From positions 17,777,501 through 17,841,500 of the forward strand of contig JAZHRO010000054.1 of NCBI GenBank assembly GCA_037157565.1: DNA of 64,000 nucleotides, given 5' to 3'. This document shows positions 10,518 to 21,754 of the stretch, piece after piece. A program made the translations under genes and the position numbers. Origin of the DNA: Thalassia testudinum. Taxonomy: Eukaryota > Streptophyta > Magnoliopsida > Alismatales > Hydrocharitaceae. The notes below the pieces were generated by a model. It ran no database searches. It was not told the DNA's origin and saw only the letters and a program-made list of their open reading frames with translations. Every line of letters begins with the position of its first letter. The stretch's first letter is position 1.

Positions 10518-11267
10518 GGAGCAAATGGATATTGACGTGTACTTCTAACCAATATTGCACAATGTGTCCAGGCAGATGTGGGTAGACTTGTCCGTATAGA
10601 TCGTTGGGAGTCTTGGTGGTCAGCAACCATAGTTTTAAGAACGAAATAACCTTTTGCAATGCAACTAGCTATGGTAACTCATAGGTGTGGTCGTTGTGAT
10701 TTCTTGCATAAAGAACCAAGTCGATCCTATCATAGAATATAACCCCAGCACTTAAGAAATCAAAAATTCGTATGATTGATTGCACTCTTCAGTAAAGAAC
10801 AAGTATGCTATAATTCTCCTTTGTAACGAATCACAACCTTTTTGCTTGAGATACAATGCTGTCCTTAAGTCGGATGCAAAACTTTTTTAGTTATTCCATT
10901 ACCCAACTTCATCTCTATAAATGCCATCTCCCAGGATCAGCTAAACTGCAGTTGCATTTTATTGGTGGTGGACTTAAGTAGGAGTGCACGTTGTTAAATG
11001 TAAGCTGCTAGCTTACTTTTGGCAAATCAGCCATACAGGTTATACCTTATGCATGAGACTATATGGAATAGTTTATACATCTTGAGTAATTAGCAAAGAT
11101 TTGAAAAGGATGCATCTGCTGGTAGTTCTTCTAGTTCAATCAGTCTAATAATTGAAGGATGAAAAACACATATACAACAAATGAAACAACGCTCCAAAAA
11201 AAATTCGTATGCTTGTAATAAACCAATTAAACTAACCCAAAACATGGCTACTCTTGGAGTAATGCTC
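10518..11267. other. Intergenic region downstream of the PPR gene
   Basis: No gene is seen. The part near 11267-10960 should hold the 3' untranslated region of the minus-strand PPR gene. No transposon ends or tandem repeats stand out. Confidence 0.5.
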
Positions 11268-13133
11268 TCATGAACTTTGAGGCTGCTCCATGCACAACTT
11301 GTCCAAAATGTCCTCTTTGCTGTCGAGGCTCCCAATACATGCAAGATAAGTATTCTCGTCTGGGGCAATGCCCTTCTCCTCCATCTCTTGAAGGAGCTCC
11401 TGCGCATGATCGAAATCTCCGTTCTCCGACAGCCCTCGAATGAGGGCATTATAAGTCAGGATGGTTGGATTGAAACCATGTCGAAGCATCTCATCTCTAG
11501 TAGCCAGAGCATCCTTGACACAGCCGATCCTCCTATACCCACTGATAAGAGTATTGTAAGTAAAATGATCCGGAGTTATACCCTTCCGCCTCATCTCTTC
11601 TATGAGCTTCCGGGCCTCCTCGACCTTCCCAAGCAAGCAAAGGCCCTTCATCAAAGTATTGTAGGTCACGTCATCAGCAACAACCTTCTTCCCAGCCATA
11701 TCCTTGAGAAGTGCAAACGCACGCTCCATATTCCCGATCCTACAGTTACCATCAATCAACGCATTGAACATTGCCGTATCCGGACCTACACCCTTGTTAA
11801 CAGCTTCCCTGAACAGCTTCTCCGCATCAGCAACCCTATTCTTCCTGCATAACACAAAAATCAATGGCGTGTACGTCACACAAGTTGGTTCAACTCCCTT
11901 CCCACGCATCTCCTCGAACAACCCGAAGCACTTCTTCACATCTCCAACTTGAGAAGACCCATTGATCAGCACGTTGTAAGTTATGGCATCCGTTGTGATC
12001 CCCCTCCCCTCCATCTCTGCCAGCAACCCGCCCGTCTCCGAATTCCTCCCTTCCATGAACAAGGCATGAAGAAGCACATTGTATGTGGCAGCAGTTGGCA
12101 TGATTCCGCGTTTCTCCATCTCCTCCTTATGCCTAAACGCAGAGTCCACCTTCCCTCGGTTGCAATACCCGTCGATCACTGCAGTGTACGCAACAGCCAT
12201 CACTGGCACCGAGCCTTCCCCCGCCATCCTTTCAAGCATCCCCGAGGCCTCCTCCAACCTCCCCTCCTTGGAGAGCCCCGAGACGACCGTCCCGTAGGTG
12301 TAGCCGTCGGGCTCAACCGCGCTCGCCCTCATCTTGTCCAGCACCCCGAGGGCCGCATCCGCCTTCCCATTGGAGAAGTACCCGCGGATTACCGTGTTGT
12401 ACGTGGAGGCAGTGGGCCTGAATTGATTTATCTCCATATACTCAACGAACTCCTCGGCCTTCCTCACCTTCCCTGCCTTGCAGAGCAAGTTGACCATGAT
12501 GTTGTAGGTGACGACGTTGGACCGGATCCTCCTCCTGCGCATTTCGTCGAACAGGTTCCAGGCGTCGCCTGCACGGCCCGACCGCGAGAGAGAGGCGAGA
12601 AGGGCGTTGCAGGACTCGATCCTCGGCGCGACGCGGAGCTCCCACGTGAGGCGGAAGGCGTCCAGGGCGCGGTCGGGGGAGCCGGAGTCGGAGCAAACCT
12701 TGAGGAGGAGGTCGAGGATGGAGACCCGGTGGAGGTGGGGCCAGCGGGCGAGCTGGGCGGCGGCGAGGTCGCGGAAGAGGGGGAGGGAGGGGGGGAAGGA
12801 GTCGGTGGCGAAGAGGGCGCGGTGGAGGAAGCGGAGGAGAGGGGAGGGGGAGGGGATGGTGGCAAGGAGGGCGGCGGAGGCCGAGAAGGTGGAGGCGTCG
12901 AGGCGGCGGAGGAGGGGGAGGGGGTCGGCTTCGGTGACGTGGAGGAGGAGGGAGGAGACGAGGGACGGGTCGGGGTCGGAGTTGGGGTCCTCGAGGGTGT
13001 GGAGGATGGAGTCCACCACGTGGTCGAGAGGCGGAGGAAGAGGAGGAGGAAGGGAGGATTGTGAACTCGTGGTAAGAGACCTCCGGTAGAGGTGGTGGAG
13101 GCACCGGCGTGTGGCGGTCGTGAGCGCTTCCAT
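11268..13133 (-). CDS. P-class pentatricopeptide repeat protein (621 aa), probably mitochondrial
   Basis: A single-exon gene for an organelle RNA-binding PPR protein, which would bind a specific transcript base by base to aid its processing, stability or translation. The open frame extends upstream to 13304, but the ATG at 13133 gives MEALTTATRRCLHHLYRRSL, an Arg-rich and almost acid-free N-terminus typical of mitochondrial targeting, so I start there. About 13 tandem 35-residue P-type repeats run from residue 138 to the C-terminus, each like VTYNTLIxGLCKxGKVxxAxxLxxEMxxKGIxPD. There is no E, DYW or SMR domain, so editing by itself is not expected. GC content is very high in the first third and falls toward the end, a pattern known from monocot genes. 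It looks intact. Confidence 0.95.
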   Translation of the reverse strand: MEALTTATRRCLHHLYRRSLTTSSQSSLPPPLPPPLDHVVDSILHTLEDPNSDPDPSLVSSLLLHVTEADPLPLLRRLDASTFSASAALLATIPSPSPLLRFLHRALFATDSFPPSLPLFRDLAAAQLARWPHLHRVSILDLLLKVCSDSGSPDRALDAFRLTWELRVAPRIESCNALLASLSRSGRAGDAWNLFDEMRRRRIRSNVVTYNIMVNLLCKAGKVRKAEEFVEYMEINQFRPTASTYNTVIRGYFSNGKADAALGVLDKMRASAVEPDGYTYGTVVSGLSKEGRLEEASGMLERMAGEGSVPVMAVAYTAVIDGYCNRGKVDSAFRHKEEMEKRGIMPTAATYNVLLHALFMEGRNSETGGLLAEMEGRGITTDAITYNVLINGSSQVGDVKKCFGLFEEMRGKGVEPTCVTYTPLIFVLCRKNRVADAEKLFREAVNKGVGPDTAMFNALIDGNCRIGNMERAFALLKDMAGKKVVADDVTYNTLMKGLCLLGKVEEARKLIEEMRRKGITPDHFTYNTLISGYRRIGCVKDALATRDEMLRHGFNPTILTYNALIRGLSENGDFDHAQELLQEMEEKGIAPDENTYLACIGSLDSKEDILDKLCMEQPQSS

Positions 13134-14041
13134 GGAGAAGATGGTGGGTTGGTCTAGTGCCTCAACCGGTGACGGGTACCGGTTGTTGCCTTTCCTTCTG
13201 CTTCCCTCTTGTAGTGCCAACCGGAAAACTCTTCGATTGCTACGGCGGTGTTGAAGAATTATTTTCTTGAGCAGCGGTATCGAGAAATGCTCGTTATCTT
13301 GCAATAACCTGGGGTTAAAAGTTTATCTAAGATAAAGAAAAGAGAGAGGGATTTAAATTTGCTTTAAATTTTAACCCAGAGGAAGAAAATTATACGATAT
13401 TAAAATATTAAAGAATTGGGTTAGAGGTTTAATTTTAAAGGTGGAAGATTGAGTAATGTATTTGATAAGTATGGGTATGAGTCTATCTTTTTAGTTAATT
13501 AAGGTTGGAAGTTAGATGTCTAAACTTAATGGATGCTGTAATCGTCTAATGGATAATATCAATGAAAGCTACACCATTGGACCATTGCTTCTAGCCAAAC
13601 CTTAATCAAGAATTTAAAGGGATGGGACTTATATATATCAATGAAATATACAACAAGGGGAACCCATGATCAAAGATAAGAAAGAGAAACTTGTGAAGAA
13701 AGGAAAGGATGAAGGGGGAGTTGAATGGAGGGAAAGGAGCTTAGGTGACATAAGGGGCTTCTACACAAACCTTTGATAAGCTTTTCTATTAATGAGTGTG
13801 CAAAGGATGGCATAATATGGAAGTTCAAGGAGCTATGTATCAAATTTGCATGTGCATGGAGTAAATATTGTAAGGGAATTAACTGCTCTATAGATTAGAA
13901 GTAGATAGAAAATAGATGTGTAAAGTAGGATTTGGTTGGCGAAGGGTGACATAGGTACTCAATCCACATGGTTGGTAAAGCAAGTCTCTTTCTTGACCTA
14001 GAACTTGCATCGGCAGTGATTATAAGTATATGATCTAAAAT
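13134..14041. other. Upstream region of the PPR gene and left flank of the transposon nest
   Basis: Contains the 5' untranslated region and promoter of the minus-strand PPR gene (13134 to roughly 13400). No clear TATA box is seen there, which is common for PPR genes. The rest, 13400-14041, is AT-rich with no gene, repeat or transposon end that I can support. Confidence 0.5.
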
Positions 14042-14077
14042 TGTGCACTAGAAGGGAGATGATTAGCCCAGTATAAT
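14042..14077 (+). mobile_element. Left fragment of a decayed copia-type LTR
   Basis: Thirty-six bases starting TGTGCACTAGAAGGGAGATG resemble, weakly, the start of the copia-type solo LTR at 37482 (TGTTGG...AGGAGGGGGTGA). The rest of this LTR continues at 47303. A family A LTR lies between, with ATAAT duplicated on both sides. The left limit is uncertain, and no outer target duplication was found. Confidence 0.4.
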
Positions 14078-16412
14078 TGTTACGACCCGATTCTGGCTCC
14101 CTACAGGACCTGAGACCGGCTCACCTCGACTAGATCCCAAGATTCAGTCGTCCAACGAGAAATAACCAAAGGTAGAAAATATTCCACAACTATACATGTA
14201 ATGTAACTAAGCGGAAATAAACAAGAGACAGTAAAGGAAAAACAGAACGAAAAGTTTTACAGTATTACATGCCATCACAACTACAACAGAAAGATAACGA
14301 AAATAGTAATACATGCTAGAGTACTCACTACAATAACAGAAAACTTGGAAACAGAAAGAAAACAACAGCTAAGGCTGGGCTTGACTGGGCCCAACTGCCT
14401 CTGCAGTCGGTGGCACTAGTTGCTCAACTTCCTGACCTGAATAAGGTTATACAATTCATGGTCAGCGAACATTGAGTAGAGTGGTGGTTAAGCTTTTTAC
14501 ATAAGACAAGTAACTAATTAATTATCAATTTCCATTTATCTCAACTAAGTTGTTCTGATTTATTTATTCTATTAAGGATTTATTCATTTCTTGATCTTGC
14601 TTGTCTCTCACGGAAACGATCTTGATTGCAGTCTTTCCCGTGATGTAGGATGTACACATGGTGCTCTCTTGATCTGGAGAGTCCCTCGTGGTAGTCCTAC
14701 ACTCGGTCTACCACCTCGAGGTCATGGTCGTGACGTAGCGGTAACTACGACAAGCCGATAAGCGCATGGGTAGCTACCATGCACTGGCACGCGGTTAGTC
14801 ATTTTCGCTAGTGGGTACGCCCAAAAGTACAATACGGAACAACATTGAGCCTTGCCCTCTCAGAACAGGGGTCTCATCCCTCAAAACAGAACAGGGGTCT
14901 TACCCCTCTACAATCCGCGTACCCTCGTTTGACTATCTCGGTTTGCCCAGTGGGCCTAAGAAGAGTTGGTGTAGGGTGCCTAGTTTTAACCTCAGGCCTC
15001 GTGAGGTGGCTATCTCCCTCCCTACACTAAATAGCTCACCCCGGTGCCACGTACGCGAGGGCCAATAGGAGTCAGTGTAGAGTGACTAGTCTTAACCCCG
15101 GGTCTCAACCTAAAGGGCAGCTAGCTCCCCTCTACACTACAGGGACAGCTGCTCTCCTTGGTACCGTGTACACAAGAACCAGCTCACTTCTCTTCTATAT
15201 GCAAAACTCTTTCCGTGTACAGGAGTTCTTCTCTTAGTTTCCCATAGGGTTCATGTTTGTATTCATTTCATTTCATTGCTCAACACGCATATCTCGTTGT
15301 TCACATTCTGATTCTCATTCATATAACAGGCAGCTCATGTTTTAATAACTGAAGAAGTATCACATCATGTATCTACACACTTGCTAGCAATTAGGGTTTT
15401 AACATGCATCTAAAAGTAAGCAGTGTAGCTTAGGCGATGTTCATTTGTTTCTGCCCTAGGGTTCATTTCACATCCCAGGGTTCAATCAAGTTATTCTAAG
15501 CATGCATTTTACATAATTAAATCTTAGTATGAAGGTAAACCTCTCTACCAGAAAACACGGGACGAATGGGGCTAGAACCACAGATCCCATCGTCTCCACG
15601 GGTCTCGAACACGCTACTGGCTAGAAACCTACACCAATGACTAAATCACATCAGACGAGTTCAGAACAATATACAATTGACACTAACACATAGAGAAACT
15701 CGAGCGGAAAATAACGGTACTTCGTTTGCGTAAATCTAACCCTGTTTGGGCCTTGAACTAGCCAAAAACGCACGTACTAACTAAAATCAAACTTTTGGGA
15801 CTAGGCCCAAACGTCTTAAACGACATCAGTAACTTACCTTGTGTTCTTGCGTTGTTGGCGGATGTCTGGAACTCCTTACAACCGTCTTGGGGTTCTTCCA
15901 GACATCTGATCAAATGTCTGTAGAGTCGTCTAGAAGTCCTAAAGCACCTCGAAGAGCGTGCTTACATGCCTTTCCAAGGCCTTTACCTGCACATGCGTTC
16001 GCAAGTTTAAAACGACGACAGCACAACGTTAACGTACTTCACGTACACGCATGGAGAAGCGTACATAATTATACCTCGGTACTCCGCGTGTTTTCAGACG
16101 TTCGGCTTCAGCTCAGGACATCCCGTTACTGCTTTAGATGTTTGGTAGATGCTCCAGACAGCTGATACTGGAAAATCCAGTACACAGAGCTCCCTCACGG
16201 TGTTTTTCTTCTCGCGAGCTTCGCCCACAGCAGCTGCTCCAGTAGCTGCAAGAGGTTGCGGATCCTCCACCTATAGCCTCCTCTCCTCTCACACGAGCGC
16301 CCTTGGCTCTCTTGGCAGCAGCTCTGGTCGCGGCACCTCCCCTCGCACCTCCAAGTGCTTGCTACTGCAACTGCAGCAAGGGCAGCTCCCTCGCGCGAGC
16401 TCTCCTTCTCGA
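14078..16412 (+). mobile_element. Family A LTR, left part (split by the Athila complex)
   Basis: Starts TGTTACGACCCGATTCTGG after ATAAT (14073-14077) and follows the family A solo LTR at 3922 throughout: the GC hairpin row near 14845-14915, the duplicated module at 14955-15185, the palindrome region near 15860-16150. Its right part is at 46859-47297, where it ends CATTTCA followed by the matching ATAAT (47298-47302). Joined length is about 2.77 kb, close to the 2.56 and 2.63 kb of the other copies. The palindromes here are decayed: no exact GACGTC remains, but CAGACATCTG, GATGTCTGG and AAATGTCTG do. This is the oldest of the copies seen. Confidence 0.85.
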
Positions 16413-17591
16413 TGATGTGTGCCTCATCATGAGTCCTAACTAGCACATTTTGATCTAAATAAGTATACAAAAGTTCCTACAAAACCTAAGGGAAAGCCTA
16501 AATAAAAGAACTATAAATCTAAATATGAAGCAACTCACAAGGGGTAAAACTGTAATTTTACCAATGTAGTACACAAACGGGATGTCTAAGGGTTTAAACA
16601 CAGGATAAATGAGCTTAACAAGAAAGAAAATGGGATGATTTGATCTAAAAAGGGTTATAGCAATTTTTAGGAATTAAATGACATTTAGTAATCCTAAAAC
16701 AAATCAGCTTTAATTCATGAAGTTCCAGGAAAGATAAAAGTCAATTATACCCTCTAAAATTCATGGAAAAACATCCCCTAGGGTTTAGAACCTTCAATTT
16801 GGCCATTGGAACTTGTCTTGACCTAAATTGAGAACAATACCCAATTTTTTACCTAATTTAGGTTTTTGTGCAAATTGACTAGTCAAACGTAGTCAAACCA
16901 AAAATCAAACTTCACCATTAGATTCCTTAGGTCTAAATTAGGTTTGTACCAAAATTTGGACCTAAGGGAAGGCCATCTTAATCTACTTTACAAATTTGTC
17001 CTCATGAATTACTTTTTGACCCTTAACTTTTTGAACCCTTGGACTTTGCCCCCCAGCTTTCCTTTCGTTCTTTACAGAACGGTCCTTCTACCACCCTGAG
17101 CAGCTGCCCATACCTTCGATGACTTTGCGCGGAGGATGGCGCCGAGCAGGGTATGGGAACCGCTCTCAGAAATGAAAGTGGGGTTCCTTGCATAGTTCTC
17201 TTCCGCCTGATCCTCCTCCCAAGCCCTGCCATTGCCCATGCCTCTCGTGCGAACGCACGAAAGGAATGGGTCTCTTCTCCGGCCATTCTCCGGCAAGCTG
17301 CCCACGCTCTCTCGAGATCTTCTCCTCGCCAACGGCTATTTAAGGAACGGCAGGGGCCGCCGGTCACTCCAAGCCTGTTTTGGCCAAGGAAAAATCCCCA
17401 AACTTCGTCTCCTCCTCCTCCGGCCATTCGCCCGCAAGCTCCGGCGACTCTTCGCTTCCTCTCTCGTCGCCCTGCCACCATACTAGTGGCAGGGTTAGCT
17501 CTGCCATCGTTCGTCGTGCCTCGCCATACCAGCAGGCACCCTCCGGTCTATCTTCCTCGTCGTCGTCATCTCCCCACAGGGCGTTGTCCTC
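16413..17591 (+). repeat. Athila 5' LTR, first half (subtype II)
   Basis: Matches the first about 1.18 kb of the LTR at 44153 closely, including the opening TGATG...GCCTCATCATGAG, the stretch 'CCTCATGAATTACTTTTTGACCC' in two parts and a TATTTAAGG box near 17337. It breaks off near 17591 after CCTCGACAACAG, where the sequence continues with the opposite strand of an LTR end. Confidence 0.85.
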
Positions 17592-18438
17592 GACAACAGC
17601 ACCAAAAACTGGTCGCATCCCTTTTCGCGGTGGATTAAAATTATGTTTGTTGCAGTATATTGTGAAAAGCGATCACCAGTTTATTACAATTTATTACTCG
17701 AAATTTAAAGTTTCCCGAGTTCGAACTCAGGGAGCACACTTTGATTCCAGACGCTTACAAATTCACAATTATGAATTACAAAAATTTAAGAGAGAGGGAC
17801 AAAAGAGCCTTTTCTTCTTTTCTTTCTTTCTTCTCTTTCCCTTCTCTTCTTTCTCTTTTCCTTCTCTTCTTTCTCTGCCTTTCCCTTCTTCGGACGTCTG
17901 ATTCTCTGAATCAGATGCCTTATTGGTCTTGTTGCTACAGTGCATCCTTCTTCTTCTTTTTCCTTCGGCTGATGCGGCTCTTCTCCTTCTCTTTCTTTCC
18001 TCTGCAGCTTTCTTCCTTCCTGGCTTCAGCTCCTTCTCAGCTCCTTCTGCAGCAGCTCCTTCTTGGCTTCTTCTTCTTTTCTTCCTTAGTGCTGTGTCTT
18101 TTCTCAGCCTGCTTCTTTCTTCTCTTAGCGACTGAGCCCTCGTCGCTTCTCTTTCTCTTCTTCTCCACCTGTTCCCTGCACACACGAACGCAAAACCTAC
18201 CCCTAGGCTTCCCCGCATCTCTCTCTCTCTGAATCTCTCTTTGGTACGCTCTTCCAGAGCCGGGTAATCGGGTCGGGTCGCGTGACCGGGCCCAGGCACA
18301 CCGACATGGGTGTAGTGCGTGAGGAGTGCTCAGGAGGGTAGTCGAGTCGTGGGTCAGGTCCACGTGGGCAGAGCCGCGGATGAGACCTAGTGAGGGTGAG
18401 GGACCTCACCCCAGTGTAACTTGAGGCAAATAGCCTCA
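17592..18438 (-). repeat. Inverted Athila LTR 3' half with primer-site remnant
   Basis: Reads as the reverse complement of the last about 830 bases of the Athila LTRs (compare 46031-46858). The order is CACCAAAAACTGGTCGCATC near 17603 (reverse of LTR end plus the start of the primer binding site), a pyrimidine-rich stretch 17810-18160, and the LTR segment that begins GAGGCTATTTGCCTCA. The right end abuts the LTR start at 18439 with no target duplication. The left LTR thus has a direct first half and an inverted second half. Long 'proteins' that can be read here are low-complexity artefacts. Confidence 0.85.
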
Positions 18439-20664
18439 TGATTAGAGCCTCATCATGAACCCTAACTAGCACAATTTGATCTAAATAAGTGTGAAAAAGC
18501 TCCTACAAAACCCAAAGAAAAGCCTAACTCAGAGAATTCTAAATTGAAGAATAAAATAAGTCATAAGGGGTAAAACTGTAATTTTACCAATGCAGTGCAC
18601 AATCAGGGTGTCTAAGGATCTGAATACAGGTCAAATGCGCTTAATAAGAAAGAAAGTGGGATAGCCTGAGCCGAAAAGGGTTATAGCAACTTCTAGGAAT
18701 CAAACGACATTCTGTAACCCTAAAAATAAACCTGCTTTAATTCACAAGGTTCTAGGCAAGATAAGAATCAACTAAACCCTCTAAAATTCATGGAAAAATA
18801 TTTCCTAGGATTTAGAACCTTCAATTTGACCTTTGCAACCTATCTTGACCTAAATTGAGAACTATGCCCAAATTTTGACTTAACTTGGGTTTTTGTGCAA
18901 ATTGACCGGTCATACGTGGTCAAACCTAAAATCAAATTACATCATTGAATTCCTTAGGTCAAAATTAGGTTGTTACAAAAATTTGGGCCTAAGAGAAGAT
19001 CATTTTGACCAACTTTACAAATTGATCCTCTTGAATTACTTTTTGACCCTTATCTTTTTGAACCCTTGCATTTAGCCTCCTATCTTCTCTTTCGTTCTTT
19101 GCAGAACGGTCCCTCTGCCACCCCACGTAGGCGCCCATACCTCCGGCGACCCTGCACGGAGGATGGCACCGCGCAGGGTATGGGGGCCACTATCAGGAAT
19201 GAAAGGGGGGTTCCCTGCATTGTCCTCTTTCCCTCTTCGTCAATTAAGTAGGTAAAAACCTTCCCCTTTCTCTCTCTGTTATTCCCCCCTTCTTAATTTG
19301 CTATTTCCACCCACCGACCACCACTGTCCATCACCACTTTCTCCATCTCCGGCCGCCCTCCGGCGAGGCGTTTCCGCCGCCCCACGCCTCCATCTGCCTC
19401 GCCAATCACCCCTAAAGCACTATGACACCTCGCTGACACCAAATCCACCCTCCATTCACCACCTCGCTCCTCCATACCACCCCTCGAACACACCCACCTG
19501 CTCCTCTGCAGTGTGCCCTAGGCACACAGCCACAGGCACTTTCCCGTCACGCCGACCCCCGCACCATCTTCGCCGTACTTTGGGGAATCTTCCTGAGCTT
19601 TCTGACGTGGCCGTGAGGCCGCTTTAGTGTTTTCAGGTCTTGCCCCCCCTCGCCGCCATTGACGAACAGCAAGAGCTGCTCAGCGAGCAGCTCCAGGCCT
19701 CTTCAACTCCAGGTTTGCAGCTGAGAGCGCGCGGAGAGTATTCGCGCACACACTCAGGACCTCAATTGGGGTCGAAGGCCTCTGCCTCCACCCCAAATTG
19801 GTCGAGCTTTCCTGCCTGCAGGTGCACGGAGCGGAGGTGGGACTTTAGTCCCACCTCGGAAGTGTTAGGCGCACGCCCACACATAAATTGAAAAAGTCAC
19901 AGAGGCATTTCGCCTTGAATCACTGGGGTGAGGTCCCTCCTCACCTATCACCCGGATCTCGTTCGTGGCTCTTCCCACATGGACCTGACCCGACCCGACT
20001 ACCCCCACTCTGTGTACTCCTCGCGCACCACCCACGCTGGTGCGCTTAGACCTGGGCATGCGACCCGACCCGACCCGATTACTCGGCTCTAGGAGAGCAT
20101 ACCAAAGAGAGATTCAGAGAGAGAGACGCGAGAAAGGGGTAGGGTAGGTGTTTTGCGCTGAGCTTGTGTGTGTGTGCAGGGAACAGGTGAGGAAGGAAGA
20201 AGAAAGGAGAAGGAAGGAAGGAGAGGAGCAGAAGAAGCCAGAGAAGCCAAGAGGAAAGAAAAGAAGGTGAGGCTGATCAGATATGGCGTCTAATTTCTGA
20301 ATCAGATGTCGAAAAGAAAGGAAGGAGCGGAGCAGAAGAGAAGAGAGGAGGATGGGCCAGAGAAAAAGAAAGAGAAAAGAGGAGGGAGCCTCTGCAGCAA
20401 AGAAGAAGACGCAAAAGAAAGAAGAAAGGAGAAGAGAAGGAAAAGAAAAGAAGCAATTTTTGCTCTCTCTCTCCTTTGTCTTAATTTTTGTAAAACAATA
20501 TATATTGTAAATTCATATGCTTCTGAAATCATAGTTTGCTCCTTGAGTTTGACCTCGGGAAACTTTTAATTCCAAGTAATAAATTGTAAACTGGTGATAG
20601 CTTTTCGTGATATACTACAACGCCTAGGACTTTAAAATAACATGACGAAACCCTAGCGCGACCA
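18439..20664 (+). repeat. Athila LTR (subtype I), with internal deletion
   Basis: Starts TGATTAGAGCCTCATCATG and ends GCGACCA, directly before the primer site. Its first about 790 bases pair with the LTR at 28887 (about 5 percent different over the first 330 bases by eye, mostly transitions), so these began as one element's two LTRs. Compared with 28887 it lacks about 433 bp, equivalent to 29680-30112, which include the TATAAA box. This LTR has therefore probably lost its promoter. Confidence 0.85.
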
Positions 20665-20669
20665 GTTTT

Positions 20670-20687
20670 TGGCGCCGTTGCTGGGGA
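20670..20687 (+). other. Primer binding site, tRNA-Asp type (element 1)
   Basis: TGGCGCCGTTGCTGGGGA begins five bases after the LTR end. It is complementary at 17 of 18 positions to the 3' end of plant tRNA-Asp, the primer used by Athila-type elements. Confidence 0.85.
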
Positions 20688-21754
20688 GCAACGGCCATTG
20701 CAGAAGTTATTGATTCACAATTTTTGATTTCCTATTGACTAATCTCTTCTCTTTTGTTGTGCAAGAAAAGAAGAAATCAAGAGGAAAACAAGCAGCCGCA
20801 CAACAACCACACCAAGGACAGATAATTTTCTATCCTCTCGTTTAAACCCCTAAATTCTAAAGAGGAAGAAAAAGAAAAAAGCAATTTAGGAATAACCTGT
20901 CTTTCATACGTAGTAAAACACCAAAGTTGCCTGTTTTCAAATTTCAACATACTTTATTTGTACATCCATTAAAGGTAGTTAGGGCTAAAACCTTCTTACT
21001 TGAGCCTTAATTACCTAATCTAGAGGCAACTAACTGGACCAATTAGAGTCAATATAAGATTCAAAGCTAGGGTTTTAGAGACACTTTTCTAAGAAAGAAT
21101 GGAAAATTCCCAAAAAAAGTGTGCCCAAGCCATTGCTTGAAGACAACTATTAAGAGAAACCCTAAATAATCTGACTCTTAAGTCACTTGAACCCTAAAAG
21201 ACAAGACCTAATAAGCTCTCAAAAGGAACTAACAGATGAAGTTGATCCCTTGGATCAACCAACTTTTAAATTCGATCACTCTTTGCACTCAAAAGGTTAA
21301 AGTTCAAGTGAAAACCTTAAGCACCTTGATCCTAATTAAAAGTGGTAGACATAAGAGGTCAAGGTCCCCATTCTGGTCTACCTGGAATCTCAGTGACAAG
21401 AGAGGTCGGGTTGGGGAAACCCTGTAACCCGTGGGGGCACTATACCGTGTAGGGGTCTTCGCGGGACTCACCCTCTCTGGCTGCCCAGGTAATTCTCAGG
21501 TGAACGACCTTCTGATTAAGGGGTCCATCCGCCCCGAACCTCTATAGTCACCCAACATTTTGGGTGTCTTGATTGGGTCCAGCACCTGCTAAACTCGTCT
21601 AATCCATCAGTGCATGTTTGGTAGAAGGTCCTTGAAACCTCCTTTAGAAATCCACTCTCCCCGAGGCCGAGCCTCGATACCCTTGTTTGTGCAACCAACT
21701 CTTCACATAGACCTCTCCTCTTATTCCGAACCCAACTCACCTTCTTCTTCCACA
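20688..21754 (+). other. Leader of Athila element 1
   Basis: Untranslated leader between primer site and gag. It matches the leader of element 2 (31653-32392 plus 35019-35354). A GGGG-AAACCCTGTAACCCG stretch at 21414-21431 shows the empty target site for the family A insertion seen in element 2. No open frame of interest. Confidence 0.7.

Noticed and set aside
11949..13064. Long open frame on the plus strand (371 codons)
   Set aside because: It mirrors the GC-rich PPR coding strand and turns into Gly/Glu-rich low complexity; the PPR frame explains the region.
17741..18363. Ser/Phe/Leu-rich or Lys/Glu-rich open frames (also 31030-31470 and 46158-46881)
   Set aside because: These come from the purine/pyrimidine-rich low-complexity stretch of the Athila LTR, on whichever strand is read.
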